From an uncultured Pelagibacteraceae bacterium (GTDB lineage Bacteria; Pseudomonadota; Alphaproteobacteria; Pelagibacterales; Pelagibacteraceae): a stretch of DNA of 64,000 nt. The notes beneath the pieces are model-generated. The model did not search any database, was not told the DNA's origin, and saw nothing but the letters and a program-made list of their open reading frames with translations. This document shows positions 1 through 9,158 of the stretch, one piece after another. The stretch spans positions 62,001 to 126,000 of the forward strand of contig CACHML010000001.1 in NCBI GenBank assembly GCA_902580945.1, read 5' to 3'. The stretch's first letter is position 1; every line of letters begins with the position of its first letter. Position numbers and translations under genes: made by a program.

Positions 1-306
1 TCTATGATACCTTTACTAGCATGGATTGCTAAAAATGCACCTTCGAACCTAAAAGCTACTTTTTTTGCAGTTTTTGCGTCTTTTACAAATTTAGCATTAT
101 CAGCAAGTGCTTTAGGAACAAAATACTTAAATGAAATTTATACAATTACTCGTGAAGTCAAAGATAAAGTGACTAATGCAATATTGACTACTGCTGATTA
201 CTCAGAATTGGGAATATTATTAATAACTGTAACATTGCTGACTTTAATTTTACCAATTTTGTTCGTATTTATTATTCAAAAAACAAGATTTAAAACTTTA
301 GAATAG
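1..306 (+). CDS. C-terminal fragment of BT1-type (folate/biopterin-like) membrane transporter
   Basis: The reading frame is open from base 1, so the gene begins upstream and only its last ~100 codons are present. The fragment has a hydrophobic stretch with the pattern LLAWIAKNAPSNLKATFFAV followed by ASFTNLALSASALG, which resembles the last transmembrane helices of BT1/MFS folate-biopterin transporters. A strongly hydrophobic helix (about residues 70-93) and a short basic tail end it. The ATG at base 4 is internal rather than a true start. The gene converges on the sox-type operon with only three bases between stop codons. The substrate cannot be told from this fragment, and another MFS family is possible. 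Confidence 0.5.
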   Translation, partial: SMIPLLAWIAKNAPSNLKATFFAVFASFTNLALSASALGTKYLNEIYTITREVKDKVTNAILTTADYSELGILLITVTLLTLILPILFVFIIQKTRFKTLE

Positions 307-309
307 TTT

Positions 310-897
310 CTAAATACATTTATAGCCATATTCCAGTGAAGCATCAGTTATTGAGTGGTACATAGATTCCCCAAAACTACGAAGTGAAAAAATTCTAGCT
401 TTTTCAGGATTATCTTCAACCATATCAACTAAAAAAGATATTCCGTTATATGATGAGTTGATGCACATATTTTTACTAAATATATTGAAATTAAACGGAC
501 AACCTTTTTTTAAAACCTCTTTAACATTAGGTCCTTCTATTTCTATAATTGCTTTTGAGTGTGATAGATCTGTAACAGCAAAGTCGCTATCATTAAAATT
601 TTTCAAAATTTCACTAAAAAGTTCTTTTTTTTTGGAAACAACAAGCCAATTGTTTGGTGAATTCCACAATATTCTTAAATTTTCATTTGCGACAACTTTT
701 TGTGCTTCATTAAAAAATTGCAAATTATTAAGTTTTATATCATTTATTTTAATTGAAGAATTTTTGTACTGAACTATTTGAACAATTAATAAATTTTTTA
801 ACTCAGAAATTTTCAATAATTCATTTTCAGTTTTATTTTCAAAATTTCCATAAGAGCCCTCTGAATGAATGTTCTGCAAAGGTGATAACATCGTCAT
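310..897 (-). CDS. soxG: Sarcosine oxidase gamma subunit (or N-methylglutamate dehydrogenase subunit D)
   Basis: Gamma subunit of a heterotetrameric amine oxidase/dehydrogenase, 195 aa, within the usual size for SoxG. It is recognised mainly from position as the last gene of a B-D-A-G operon and from a GcvT-like fold pattern (the segment DLSHSKAIIEIEGPNVKEVL resembles the folate-binding domain of aminomethyltransferases). Its ATG overlaps the stop codon of the alpha subunit gene (ATGA overlap), so the genes are translationally coupled. In sarcosine oxidase, gamma is a scaffold without its own cofactor. MgdD of N-methylglutamate dehydrogenase is homologous and cannot be told apart here. Confidence 0.85.
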   Translation of the reverse strand: MTMLSPLQNIHSEGSYGNFENKTENELLKISELKNLLIVQIVQYKNSSIKINDIKLNNLQFFNEAQKVVANENLRILWNSPNNWLVVSKKKELFSEILKNFNDSDFAVTDLSHSKAIIEIEGPNVKEVLKKGCPFNFNIFSKNMCINSSYNGISFLVDMVEDNPEKARIFSLRSFGESMYHSITDASLEYGYKCI

Positions 898-3890
898 GAT
901 CTAACTCTCTTTCCTTCAGGATCTACATAATGAGAAGAGACAATCTCTACAGGTATCGTTTTATTTTTTAAAGGTGACATAGCAAAGAGTTTTTGTCCTA
1001 TCATATTTTTACCATCTTTAATTATTGCTAAAGAAAATGGGTTATCATATTCAACACTCCAACATGAGGCCGAAACATGACCTAATTTTGGGTTAGGTAA
1101 TTTTGCTTTTGGATCTTTTACTATGTAAGATCCCTCAGGTATACTTGTAGTTTTATCAATTGGAACTACGCCAACTAATTTTTCTCTATCCGTAGATGTA
1201 AAGGCAGATCTGTTTAAAGATCTTTTGCCTATAAAATCTTTTTTCTTACTAACTAGCCCTTCTAAAGATGCATCGTAAGGGATTGTTCTTCCATCTAATT
1301 CAGATCCTGCAACATGGCCCATTTCTATTCTTAAAGTTGATAAAGCTTCAGTTCCATATGGTTGTATTTGAAATTCTTTTCCAACTTCCATGATTTTTTC
1401 CCACATGAAATATCCGTTATCAGATTCAACGTTAATCTCATATGCTAACTCACCAGAAAACGAAATTCTGTAAATTTTTGCAGGAACTCCAAATAAATCA
1501 GCCTCTTTATAACCCATAAATGGCAAACCTTCGTTTGAAACATCTAAATTAGGGAATAATTTCATTAATAATTTTCTAGAATTAGGTCCTGCGATTGCTG
1601 CGCCTGCCCATTGCTCTGTGGTTGATACAACGTTTACATTTAATTCTGGCCACACTAGTTGTAAATAATATTCTAAATGAGATAGAACATTTGCTGCTTG
1701 AGCTGTTGTAGTTGTCATGTGATAATGATTTTCGGAAATCCTTGTTGTTGTTCCATCATCCATTACAATTCCATCTTCTCTTAACATTACACCGTATCTT
1801 GCTTTACCTACTGGAAGTTTAAGCCAAGCGTTAGTATAAACTCTATTTAAAAATTCTGCTGCATCTGGTCCTTTAACATCTATTTTACCTAATGTTGTAA
1901 CATCACATACGCCTACATTTTGTCTTACATTCTTTGCCTCTCTTTTTGATGCTTCAAATAACCCTTCATTTCCTTGCTTGTAATATCTTGGTCTTAACCA
2001 AACCCCTGCATCAACAAAAACTGCATTATTTTTTTCATGCCATGAGTGCATTGGTGATTTCCTTGTTGGTTTAGAATGCTTACCAACTTCTCTTCCTACA
2101 ATTGCTCCAATTGAAACTGGAGTATAAGGAGGTCTAAAAGTCGTATGTCCTACTTGTGGAACAACTTTATTCTCAATATCAGAAACTAATTGTAATCCAT
2201 TTAAATTACTCGTTTTTCCTTGGTCGGTAGCCATACCAAGTGTTGTATATCTTTTCACATGCTCGATAGACCTGAAACCTTCTCTTAAAGCTAGCTCAAT
2301 ATCAGAAACCGCTACGTCATTTTGAAAATCTAAAAACCTTTTATAAGATTTACCTTTTGGTAAAGGAACACACCAAAATTTGTCATGATCCGTTGATTTT
2401 TTTTCTACTACTGTCGGTACTGAAACTTTATTATTTTTTTCAGTTATTTTATTTGAAACATCAAAACCTTTATCAAAAGCATCTTTAATAGTTTCCTCCA
2501 ATGTAAATATTCCATTTGCTGACCCAATTGTATTTTCTTTTTGTTTAGATTTATCTGGTACAAATGCATCAATTTTTTCGTTAAATTTAGATTTGTTTCC
2601 TGACTGTGATGCTAAATGAATAGATGGTGTCCAAAAACCTGATACACAGATACAATCACATTCAATATTTTCTATGTTAAATAATTCTTTTTTATCGTCA
2701 GATATTTTAGCAATATCTGCTGATTTAACTTTTTTATAGCCTTTTGCAGCAACAACTACATAGGAGAACCTAATTTCAATATTTAAATTTTTTGCCTCAG
2801 TTATAATATCTGAAGAAGGATTACTTCTTGTATCCAATATGATTGGATTTACTCCATTTTTTTTAAATTCAATTGCAGTTTCATAACCACTATCATTGTT
2901 TGTGAAAATTAAAGGTTTTTTTCCAACTAATACGCCGTAAACTTTCATATACTCTTTAGCAGCTGACGATAACATAACGCCAGGAGTATCATTATTTCCA
3001 AAAACTAAAGGTCTTTCAATTGAACCTGATGAAATCAATACTTCATTTGCTCTTATGTACCACAAACGTTGTTTAGGTAGATATTTTTGAGTTTTTGGCA
3101 AGTGATCACTAATACGCTCTGACATTACTAACATATTGTGATCATAGTAACCAAAAACTTGCGATCTATTTTTTACTGTAACATTAGGCATGGACTTAAG
3201 TTCTGCTATAATTTTTTCTGTCCACTCAACACCTGTTTGGTTTCCGATATTTACATCACTTGTTAATAAACTGCCTCCAAATCTTGGTTTATCCTCAGCC
3301 AATATTACTCGGGCTCCGTTCTTAGCAGCGGCATAAGCACTTGCTAAACCTGAAGGCCCAGATCCTGTTATTAATAAATCACAATACTCATATTTATGCT
3401 CATATCTTTCTTTATCATGTTTGATAGAGGCTTCTCCAAATCCAGCCGCCATTCGAATAAAAGGTTCATATATTTTATACCAAAAGCTAGGAGGCCACAT
3501 AAATGTTTTGTAATAGAAACCAGCTGGAAAAAACATTTTTAAGAAATTGTTTATCGCACCAATGTCAAAATTTACACTAGGCCAACAATTAACACTCTTA
3601 ACCTCTAGCCCTTCAAAAATTTCTTGTTCTGTTGCTCTTATATTTGGATCTCTCTCATTATTTCTATCTAACTGTAGAATTGCATAGGGCTCATCAACGC
3701 CAACTCCAAAAAAACCCCTAGGTCTGTGATATTTAAAACTTCTACCTACTAAATGAACTCCATTTGCAATTAAGGCAGATGCGATAGTATCTCCCTCGAA
3801 ACCAAAATATTTTTTGCCATTAAATTTAAACGAGATTTTTTTTTCTCTATTTACCATTCCAACGTTATCTAATCTAAAATCCTGGGACAT
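894..3890 (-). CDS. soxA: Sarcosine oxidase alpha subunit (or N-methylglutamate dehydrogenase subunit C)
   Basis: Large 998-aa subunit with three parts. An N-terminal small domain (about residues 10-110) contains the motif FKYHRPRGFFGVGVDEP. A FAD/NAD Rossmann domain begins near residue 172 with ITGSGPSGLASAYAAAKNGA and continues through RANEVLISSGSIERPL. A C-terminal aminomethyltransferase-like THF domain (about 610-998) contains GVCDVTTLGKIDVKGPDAAEF. In the family, alpha binds NAD and THF and converts the formaldehyde-level carbon to 5,10-methylene-THF. The start overlaps the delta stop by one base (TAATG). Length and architecture are typical. The adjacent fhs fits a THF-linked C1 route, and MgdC is the main alternative. 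Confidence 0.92.
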   Translation of the reverse strand: MSQDFRLDNVGMVNREKKISFKFNGKKYFGFEGDTIASALIANGVHLVGRSFKYHRPRGFFGVGVDEPYAILQLDRNNERDPNIRATEQEIFEGLEVKSVNCWPSVNFDIGAINNFLKMFFPAGFYYKTFMWPPSFWYKIYEPFIRMAAGFGEASIKHDKERYEHKYEYCDLLITGSGPSGLASAYAAAKNGARVILAEDKPRFGGSLLTSDVNIGNQTGVEWTEKIIAELKSMPNVTVKNRSQVFGYYDHNMLVMSERISDHLPKTQKYLPKQRLWYIRANEVLISSGSIERPLVFGNNDTPGVMLSSAAKEYMKVYGVLVGKKPLIFTNNDSGYETAIEFKKNGVNPIILDTRSNPSSDIITEAKNLNIEIRFSYVVVAAKGYKKVKSADIAKISDDKKELFNIENIECDCICVSGFWTPSIHLASQSGNKSKFNEKIDAFVPDKSKQKENTIGSANGIFTLEETIKDAFDKGFDVSNKITEKNNKVSVPTVVEKKSTDHDKFWCVPLPKGKSYKRFLDFQNDVAVSDIELALREGFRSIEHVKRYTTLGMATDQGKTSNLNGLQLVSDIENKVVPQVGHTTFRPPYTPVSIGAIVGREVGKHSKPTRKSPMHSWHEKNNAVFVDAGVWLRPRYYKQGNEGLFEASKREAKNVRQNVGVCDVTTLGKIDVKGPDAAEFLNRVYTNAWLKLPVGKARYGVMLREDGIVMDDGTTTRISENHYHMTTTTAQAANVLSHLEYYLQLVWPELNVNVVSTTEQWAGAAIAGPNSRKLLMKLFPNLDVSNEGLPFMGYKEADLFGVPAKIYRISFSGELAYEINVESDNGYFMWEKIMEVGKEFQIQPYGTEALSTLRIEMGHVAGSELDGRTIPYDASLEGLVSKKKDFIGKRSLNRSAFTSTDREKLVGVVPIDKTTSIPEGSYIVKDPKAKLPNPKLGHVSASCWSVEYDNPFSLAIIKDGKNMIGQKLFAMSPLKNKTIPVEIVSSHYVDPEGKRVRS

Positions 3891-4159
3891 TATTCTATTG
3901 CTTCGTTTGCTTTATAAGTTTTAAAAATTTCGTGAGTTGATGTATCTCTTTCAACTTTAATCCATTGTCTACATCCAGAAATATGATGCCATAATTCTAA
4001 ATGTTTTCCTCTTGGACTTTTTCTTAAGTATACAAAATTATCCCACTCTTGATCGCTTATTTCTTTATTAAGTTCAGGACGCTTTACTGTTGCATCTCCG
4101 CCATAAGCAAATTCATTCTGAGATCTAAGTCCACAATGTGGACAGTTGATATATAACAT
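3890..4159 (-). CDS. soxD: Sarcosine oxidase delta subunit (or N-methylglutamate dehydrogenase subunit B)
   Basis: Small zinc-binding subunit of 89 aa. The family's four zinc ligands are visible at the expected places: Cys6 and Cys9 (INCPHCG) and His59 and Cys63 (HHISGCRQW). It sits between the beta and alpha genes with no spacer on one side and a one-base stop/start overlap on the other, the standard soxBDAG order. It is required for assembly of the heterotetramer. The paralogous MgdB has the same order and size, so the substrate (sarcosine or N-methylglutamate) is undecided from this gene. Confidence 0.9.
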   Translation of the reverse strand: MLYINCPHCGLRSQNEFAYGGDATVKRPELNKEISDQEWDNFVYLRKSPRGKHLELWHHISGCRQWIKVERDTSTHEIFKTYKANEAIE

Positions 4160-5416
4160 TTATGATATCCAGGTTTTAGTTCCTAGGCCTTTTTCATCAA
4201 TTAAATTTCCAGTGCTAAATCTGTTGAGGCTGTAACCGGCATTTAAATCATGAACTCTGTCTTGAGCAATTGTATGTGCAAAAGTCCATCCGGAAGCTGG
4301 AGTTGCTTTAAATCCACCATAGCACCAACCACAATTTAAATATAATCCGTTAATATGTGTTTTATCTATAATTGGCGAACCATCCATGGACATATCCATT
4401 ATTCCACCCCAAGTTCTTAACATTTTTAATTTGCTAAGAAATGGAAACATCGCAATCCCTTCTGTTAAAACATGTTGAAGAGTAGGTAAGTTTCCTCTTT
4501 GAGAATAACTATTATATCCATCCAAGTCTCCACCCATAACCATTTCCCCTTTATCTGATTGGCTACAATAAAAATGTCCTGCACCAAATGTAACAACATG
4601 ATCAAGCAAAGGTTTAATAGGCTCTGAAACACATGCTTGAAGCAAATGAGTTTCAATTGGTAAAGTCATATTTAACATTTCTGCCAAAATATTTGTACTT
4701 CCTGCAACACATAAACCAACTTTCTTTGCTTTAATATCTCCTTTAGAAGTTCTTACTCCAAGAATTTTTCCATTTGAGACATCAAATCCCGTAACTTCAC
4801 AATTTTGAATTATATCAACACCCATGGAGTCTGCTTGTCTCGCATAACCCCAGGCAACAGCATCGTGTCTTGCTGTTCCAGCGCTTGGTTGCATCAAGCC
4901 TCCAAAAATTGGAAACCTTACATTGTCAGAAAAGTCTGCCATTGGAATTAACTTTTGAACTTCTTCTCTATTTAACAAAACCGCATCAATGCCGTTCAAA
5001 CGCATCGAATTTCCCCTTCTTGAATAGGCATTCATTTGTGCATCTGAGTGGGCAAGATTAATTATTCCTCTTGGGGAAAACATTACATTGTAATTTAAAT
5101 CTTGGCTCATCTTTCTCCAAAGATCCATACCAAATTCACTAAACAAACCATTCTCATCATGCATGTAATTAGACCTAATAATTGTAGTATTCCTTCCAAC
5201 GTTTCCTCCACCTATCCAACCTTTTTCAATGATAGCAACATTTGTAATGTTGTGTTCTTTTGCTAAGTAATATGCGGTTGCTAATCCATGGCCTCCCCCA
5301 CCAATGATAATTACATCGTATTCTTTTTTAGGTGTTGGGTCTTTCCATGCAACTTCCCAATTTTGATGATCTGAGAATGCATTTTTTATAAGACTAAAAA
5401 CTGAGTATTTTTGCAT
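4160..5416 (-). CDS. soxB: Sarcosine oxidase beta subunit (or N-methylglutamate dehydrogenase subunit A)
   Basis: First gene of the operon, 418 aa, a DadA-type flavoprotein. The N-terminal FAD-binding motif DVIIIGGGGHGLATAYYLAK starts near residue 35, after a short leader typical of SoxB. Near the C-terminus are NGLYLNCGWCYGGFKATPAS and a substrate-domain segment GGIMDMSMDGSPIIDKT. In the family, beta carries the covalent flavin and the amine-oxidising site. The divergent neighbour is fhs, 128 bp away, so the two transcription units probably share a control region. The methylamine genes later in the window lack an adjacent mgdABCD, so this operon could supply that activity. Confidence 0.92.
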   Translation of the reverse strand: MQKYSVFSLIKNAFSDHQNWEVAWKDPTPKKEYDVIIIGGGGHGLATAYYLAKEHNITNVAIIEKGWIGGGNVGRNTTIIRSNYMHDENGLFSEFGMDLWRKMSQDLNYNVMFSPRGIINLAHSDAQMNAYSRRGNSMRLNGIDAVLLNREEVQKLIPMADFSDNVRFPIFGGLMQPSAGTARHDAVAWGYARQADSMGVDIIQNCEVTGFDVSNGKILGVRTSKGDIKAKKVGLCVAGSTNILAEMLNMTLPIETHLLQACVSEPIKPLLDHVVTFGAGHFYCSQSDKGEMVMGGDLDGYNSYSQRGNLPTLQHVLTEGIAMFPFLSKLKMLRTWGGIMDMSMDGSPIIDKTHINGLYLNCGWCYGGFKATPASGWTFAHTIAQDRVHDLNAGYSLNRFSTGNLIDEKGLGTKTWIS

Positions 5417-5544
5417 TGTATAATTTTATCTAATTAAACTTAAATTTTTTCTTATTTTTTATATATATATTTTTTAGATGTTTAAAATCCTATTAAAAAA
5501 GTATAGAAATTTTGCACACTAATTTATTATAGGTTTTAAACCAA
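5417..5544. promoter_or_regulatory. Divergent control region between the sox-type operon and fhs
   Basis: A 128-bp, extremely AT-rich intergenic stretch separates the start of the minus-strand soxB-type gene from the plus-strand fhs gene, so it must hold promoters for both. It contains a long T-rich block followed by an alternating TA run (about 5459-5474). I could not find a clear -35/-10 pair at good spacing in either direction and see no riboswitch-like structure. The Shine-Dalgarno match for fhs is weak. Confidence 0.5.
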
Positions 5545-7221
5545 ATGTCAAAAACGGATATCCAAATTGCAAGAGAAGCAAATATGAAACCAATTCAAGA
5601 GATTTTGGATGGAGTTGGTGTTCCTGATAAGGCTGAGGCATATAGTCCAATAAGTAGATACATAGCTAAGATCAAACTCGAATATCTTGAAAAATTTAAA
5701 AATAAAAAAGACGGAAAATTAATATTAGTTACAGCAATTACTCCTACTCCAGCTGGAGAAGGAAAAACAACTACTTCAGTGGGATTGTCAGATGGATTAA
5801 ATAAAATAGGTAAAAAATCTATTGTTTGTTTAAGAGAGCCAAGTTTAGGTCCTTCATTTGGAATGAAAGGTGGTGCGGCTGGTGGTGGTTATGCACAAGT
5901 CGTTCCTATGGAACAAATAAATCTTCATTTCACAGGTGACTTTCATGCAATCACTTCTGCTCACAATCTTTTATCTGCTTTAATAGATAACCACATATAT
6001 TGGGGTAATAAATTAAATATTGATGTAAGAAGAATAGTTTGGAAAAGAGTACTTGATATGAACGATCGAGCGCTAAGGTCTATCAATATTAATCTTGGTG
6101 GTGTTGCAAATGGTTTCCCTAGAGAAGATGGTTTTGATATTACAGTAGCATCTGAAATCATGGCGATCTTTTGTTTATCTAATGATTTACATGATCTTGA
6201 AAATAGAATTGGAAATATAACTGTTGCTTACACAAGAGATAAAAAACCAATTTATGCAAAAGATTTAAATGCACATGGTCCAATGACTGTTTTGCTAAAA
6301 GACGCAATTAGACCGAATGTAACTCAAACTTTGGAAAATAATCCTGCAATAATCCATGGAGGTCCTTTCGCTAATATTGCGCATGGTTGTAATTCTGTAT
6401 TAGCAACTAAGACAGCATTAAAACTATCAGACTATGTTGTTACTGAAGCAGGATTTGGTGCCGATCTAGGTGCTGAAAAATTCTTAGATATTAAATGTAG
6501 AAAATCAGGATTAAAACCAAGTTGTGTGGTGATTGTAGCAACAATAAGAGCTTTAAAAATGCACGGTGGTGTTAATAAAGATGAACTTAAAAATGAAAAT
6601 ATAGATGCTGTAAAAAAAGGATTGGTGAATTTAGAAAGACATATTGAAAATATTCAAAAATTTGGCTTGCCTGTTACAGTAGCTATTAATCACTTTGTTT
6701 TGGATACAGACAAAGAGGTCGATGAAGTTATAAAATTTTGTCAACAAAAAGGTGTAACAGCATCAATATCTAAACATTGGGAAAAAGGTGGAGAAGGAGC
6801 AGTAGATTTAGCAAACAATGTTGTTGAACTGTGTGAAAAAGGAAGTGACTTCAAATTTTTATACGATGATAAAATATCATTATTTAAAAAAATTGAGACG
6901 ATTGCTAAGGAATTGTATAGAGCAAGTGAAGTTGTAGCGGATACTAAAATAAGAGAACAATTAAAAAATTTTGAAGAGACAGGTTACCAATCCTTACCAA
7001 TTTGTATCGCAAAGACACAATATAGTTTTTCTACAGACCCTAATTTAAAAGGCGCACCATCTGGACATGTCCTACCAATAAGAGAAGTAAGGTTATCATC
7101 AGGAGCAGAATTTATAGTAGTTGTTTGCGGTGCAATAATGACGATGCCTGGGCTACCAAAGGTGCCAGCTGCAGATAAAATAAAAATTAATGATAAAGGT
7201 GAAACAGAAGGTTTATTTTAA
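5545..7221 (+). CDS. fhs: Formate--tetrahydrofolate ligase
   Basis: ATP-dependent ligase joining formate to THF, giving 10-formyl-THF; in C1-oxidising bacteria it can run in reverse to make ATP and formate. Length 558 aa matches the family. The P-loop-like nucleotide motif [19 protein letters not shown] lies near residues 67-85, followed by the two hallmark segments [20 protein letters not shown] and [17 protein letters not shown]. The C-terminus has [11 protein letters not shown]-like family residues (here [14 protein letters not shown]). It is divergent from the sox-type operon, which produces methylene-THF. Its 3' end overlaps the convergent amidotransferase gene by 9 bp. Confidence 0.97.
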   Translation: MSKTDIQIAREANMKPIQEILDGVGVPDKAEAYSPISRYIAKIKLEYLEKFKNKKDGKLILVTAITPTPAGEGKTTTSVGLSDGLNKIGKKSIVCLREPSLGPSFGMKGGAAGGGYAQVVPMEQINLHFTGDFHAITSAHNLLSALIDNHIYWGNKLNIDVRRIVWKRVLDMNDRALRSININLGGVANGFPREDGFDITVASEIMAIFCLSNDLHDLENRIGNITVAYTRDKKPIYAKDLNAHGPMTVLLKDAIRPNVTQTLENNPAIIHGGPFANIAHGCNSVLATKTALKLSDYVVTEAGFGADLGAEKFLDIKCRKSGLKPSCVVIVATIRALKMHGGVNKDELKNENIDAVKKGLVNLERHIENIQKFGLPVTVAINHFVLDTDKEVDEVIKFCQQKGVTASISKHWEKGGEGAVDLANNVVELCEKGSDFKFLYDDKISLFKKIETIAKELYRASEVVADTKIREQLKNFEETGYQSLPICIAKTQYSFSTDPNLKGAPSGHVLPIREVRLSSGAEFIVVVCGAIMTMPGLPKVPAADKIKINDKGETEGLF

Positions 7222-7998
7222 AAGATAATTTAACCAATTTTCAAGTTCTCGCATTCTAAGATCTTTATTTGATTTTTTATTTTCCTCCGCAATCATAGCT
7301 ACATGATTGTTTATCTCCTGCTCATCAACAAAAGCTTTGTTATTTAAGAGACGATCTTTTCTAAAATGAATAAGACTTATCATTTTATCATAAGTAATTT
7401 CTGGGTGATATTGAATTCCCCAAATATCACTTACTCCAGATTTGAAATTGACCCCCATAACTTTATTTATAGGATTTGAGGCCAACAAGATTGAATTTTT
7501 AGGTAATTTTACAACTTCATCAAAATTGAATGCTGGTGTGTTAAAAGTTTCACTTTTATTTTTATAAATTGGATGTTGTAATCCATTACTGTTGATTTCA
7601 ATATCATGAGCTATTCCTCTATGAGATCCAGTCATACATCTTTTTACTTGTCCTCCAGCAACAGTAGCCGCTACTTGAAGACCCCAACAAATTGCTAGTA
7701 TTTTATTTATTTTATTTTGACATGACCTCATAAATTCTATTTGTCTTCTTATTTCTACTGTATCATTATATATATTTAGACTACTTCCTCCCCAGATCAT
7801 TCCATCAAATTTTTCTAAACTTTTTGCTACTTCTGAAATATTTTTATCAGATGAAGGATTAACTACATCAATTTCTAAATCATTTGTGAAATAACTAATA
7901 CTATCTTTTAGACTTTCAGTGTGAGTTTTTATTCCACCTTTAGTAAAACTTTGATTCTCCTCTTTAAGATTACCTTCAACTATTAATATCTTTTTCAT
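7213..7998 (-). CDS. Class I glutamine amidotransferase-like protein
   Basis: 261 aa with the class I GATase fold. A likely catalytic triad is Cys104 in [11 protein letters not shown], with His198 and Glu200 in [11 protein letters not shown]. The region around residues 66-72 (GMIWGGSS) matches the oxyanion/turn region of GMP-synthase-type amidotransferases. It has no synthetase domain, so it is a stand-alone hydrolase or amidotransferase, possibly acting on a gamma-glutamyl compound as PuuD does. It is the last gene of the alcohol dehydrogenase/sugar-transport operon and is coupled to the dehydrogenase by an ATGA overlap. The true substrate is unknown. Confidence 0.8.
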   Translation of the reverse strand: MKKILIVEGNLKEENQSFTKGGIKTHTESLKDSISYFTNDLEIDVVNPSSDKNISEVAKSLEKFDGMIWGGSSLNIYNDTVEIRRQIEFMRSCQNKINKILAICWGLQVAATVAGGQVKRCMTGSHRGIAHDIEINSNGLQHPIYKNKSETFNTPAFNFDEVVKLPKNSILLASNPINKVMGVNFKSGVSDIWGIQYHPEITYDKMISLIHFRKDRLLNNKAFVDEQEINNHVAMIAEENKKSNKDLRMRELENWLNYLLK

Positions 7999-9158
7999 TT
8001 AAATAATTCTCCAGAGATGCTATTTTTGTAAATTATTTTCATATCAGAAATTGTCAATGTTTTGGGATTAGATGCAGTTGACGGGTCATTCAAAGCCATT
8101 TCAGAGAGTTCATCTAAATCGAGTTTATTTATATCAATCACATCTGATAATTTATGAGGAATTTCTAATTCTTTTCTTAAATCTAGTATCCACTCTAAGA
8201 AAGAATTAAAACTTTTCGATAAATTAAGATAATCACAAATAGAAATAATTCTCTCTTCTATAGTTTCTCTATTGAAAGTTAATACATATGGCATGAATAT
8301 TGCGTTAGATAATCCATGATGAATATTGAACTTAGCATTTAATGGATGACTTAGTGAATGAATGGCACCAAGACCTTTCTGAAAAGCTGTTGAACCCATA
8401 CTGGCAGCAGCTAATAAATCAGATCTTGCATCTAGATCATTACCATTATGTACTGCATTTAATAAAGATTTCTTTATTAATCTCATTCCTTCAATTGCAA
8501 TACCATCTGCCATGGGATGAAAGCCTGGTGCACAAAACGCCTCTAAATTATGTGCTAGTGCATCCATGCCTGTCGCTCCTGTTAAACGTGGAGAAAGATC
8601 TTTTGTTAAAATTGGGTCTAAAATAACTATTGATGGTAAAAATTTTGGATGGAAAATTATTTTTTTAATTCCAGTTTCTTTATTTATTATCGCAGAAGCT
8701 CTCCCTGTTTCTGAACCCGTTCCTGCTGTGGTTGGAATAGCAATTATAGGGGGTATATTTTCATTGTTTGCTCTTTTCCAATAATCTCCAATATCCTCAA
8801 AGTCCCATATAGGTCTTGTTTGCACAGACATAAATGCAATTGCTTTTCCCACATCAAGTCCGCTTCCGCCTCCAAAAGCAATTACTCCATCGCAATTATT
8901 TTTCTTAAATTCTTTAACACCTTCTTCAACATTCTCACCAAAAGGATTTCCTGAAAAATCAGAGAAGACTGCTATATTATGAATTCTATTTTTAATTTTT
9001 GAAACTACTTCTTTAACCATTGGTAAGTTTATTAAGTCCTTATCCGTCACAAATAAAGGATTGTGAATATTTAAATTTGAACAGGCCAAATAAAGATCTT
9101 TTATTCTATCTTTCCCAACCCAAATAGTAGTGGGATAATTCCAATTATAATTGCTCAT
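7995..9158 (-). CDS. Iron-containing alcohol dehydrogenase
   Basis: Group III (Fe-type) NAD(P)-dependent alcohol dehydrogenase, 387 aa from the ATG at 9158. A TTG four codons upstream would give 391 aa, but ATG is the likelier start. NAD-binding GGGSG is at residues 96-100. Metal ligands at the family spacing are Asp199 and His203 (in GMDALAHNLEAF), His267 (GAIHSLSHPL) and His281 (NIHHGLSNA). In SAR11 such enzymes have been proposed to oxidise methanol; that is family knowledge, not shown here. Its operon with a glycosidase and sugar transporter suggests a polyol, glycerol-type or aldehyde substrate instead. Confidence 0.9.
   Translation of the reverse strand: MSNYNWNYPTTIWVGKDRIKDLYLACSNLNIHNPLFVTDKDLINLPMVKEVVSKIKNRIHNIAVFSDFSGNPFGENVEEGVKEFKKNNCDGVIAFGGGSGLDVGKAIAFMSVQTRPIWDFEDIGDYWKRANNENIPPIIAIPTTAGTGSETGRASAIINKETGIKKIIFHPKFLPSIVILDPILTKDLSPRLTGATGMDALAHNLEAFCAPGFHPMADGIAIEGMRLIKKSLLNAVHNGNDLDARSDLLAAASMGSTAFQKGLGAIHSLSHPLNAKFNIHHGLSNAIFMPYVLTFNRETIEERIISICDYLNLSKSFNSFLEWILDLRKELEIPHKLSDVIDINKLDLDELSEMALNDPSTASNPKTLTISDMKIIYKNSISGELFK

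Noticed and set aside
458-772. 104-aa plus-strand ORF opposite soxG
   Set aside because: Lies wholly antisense to a well-supported gene and has no recognisable domain; the phenylalanine/serine-rich content is what antisense AT-rich coding gives.
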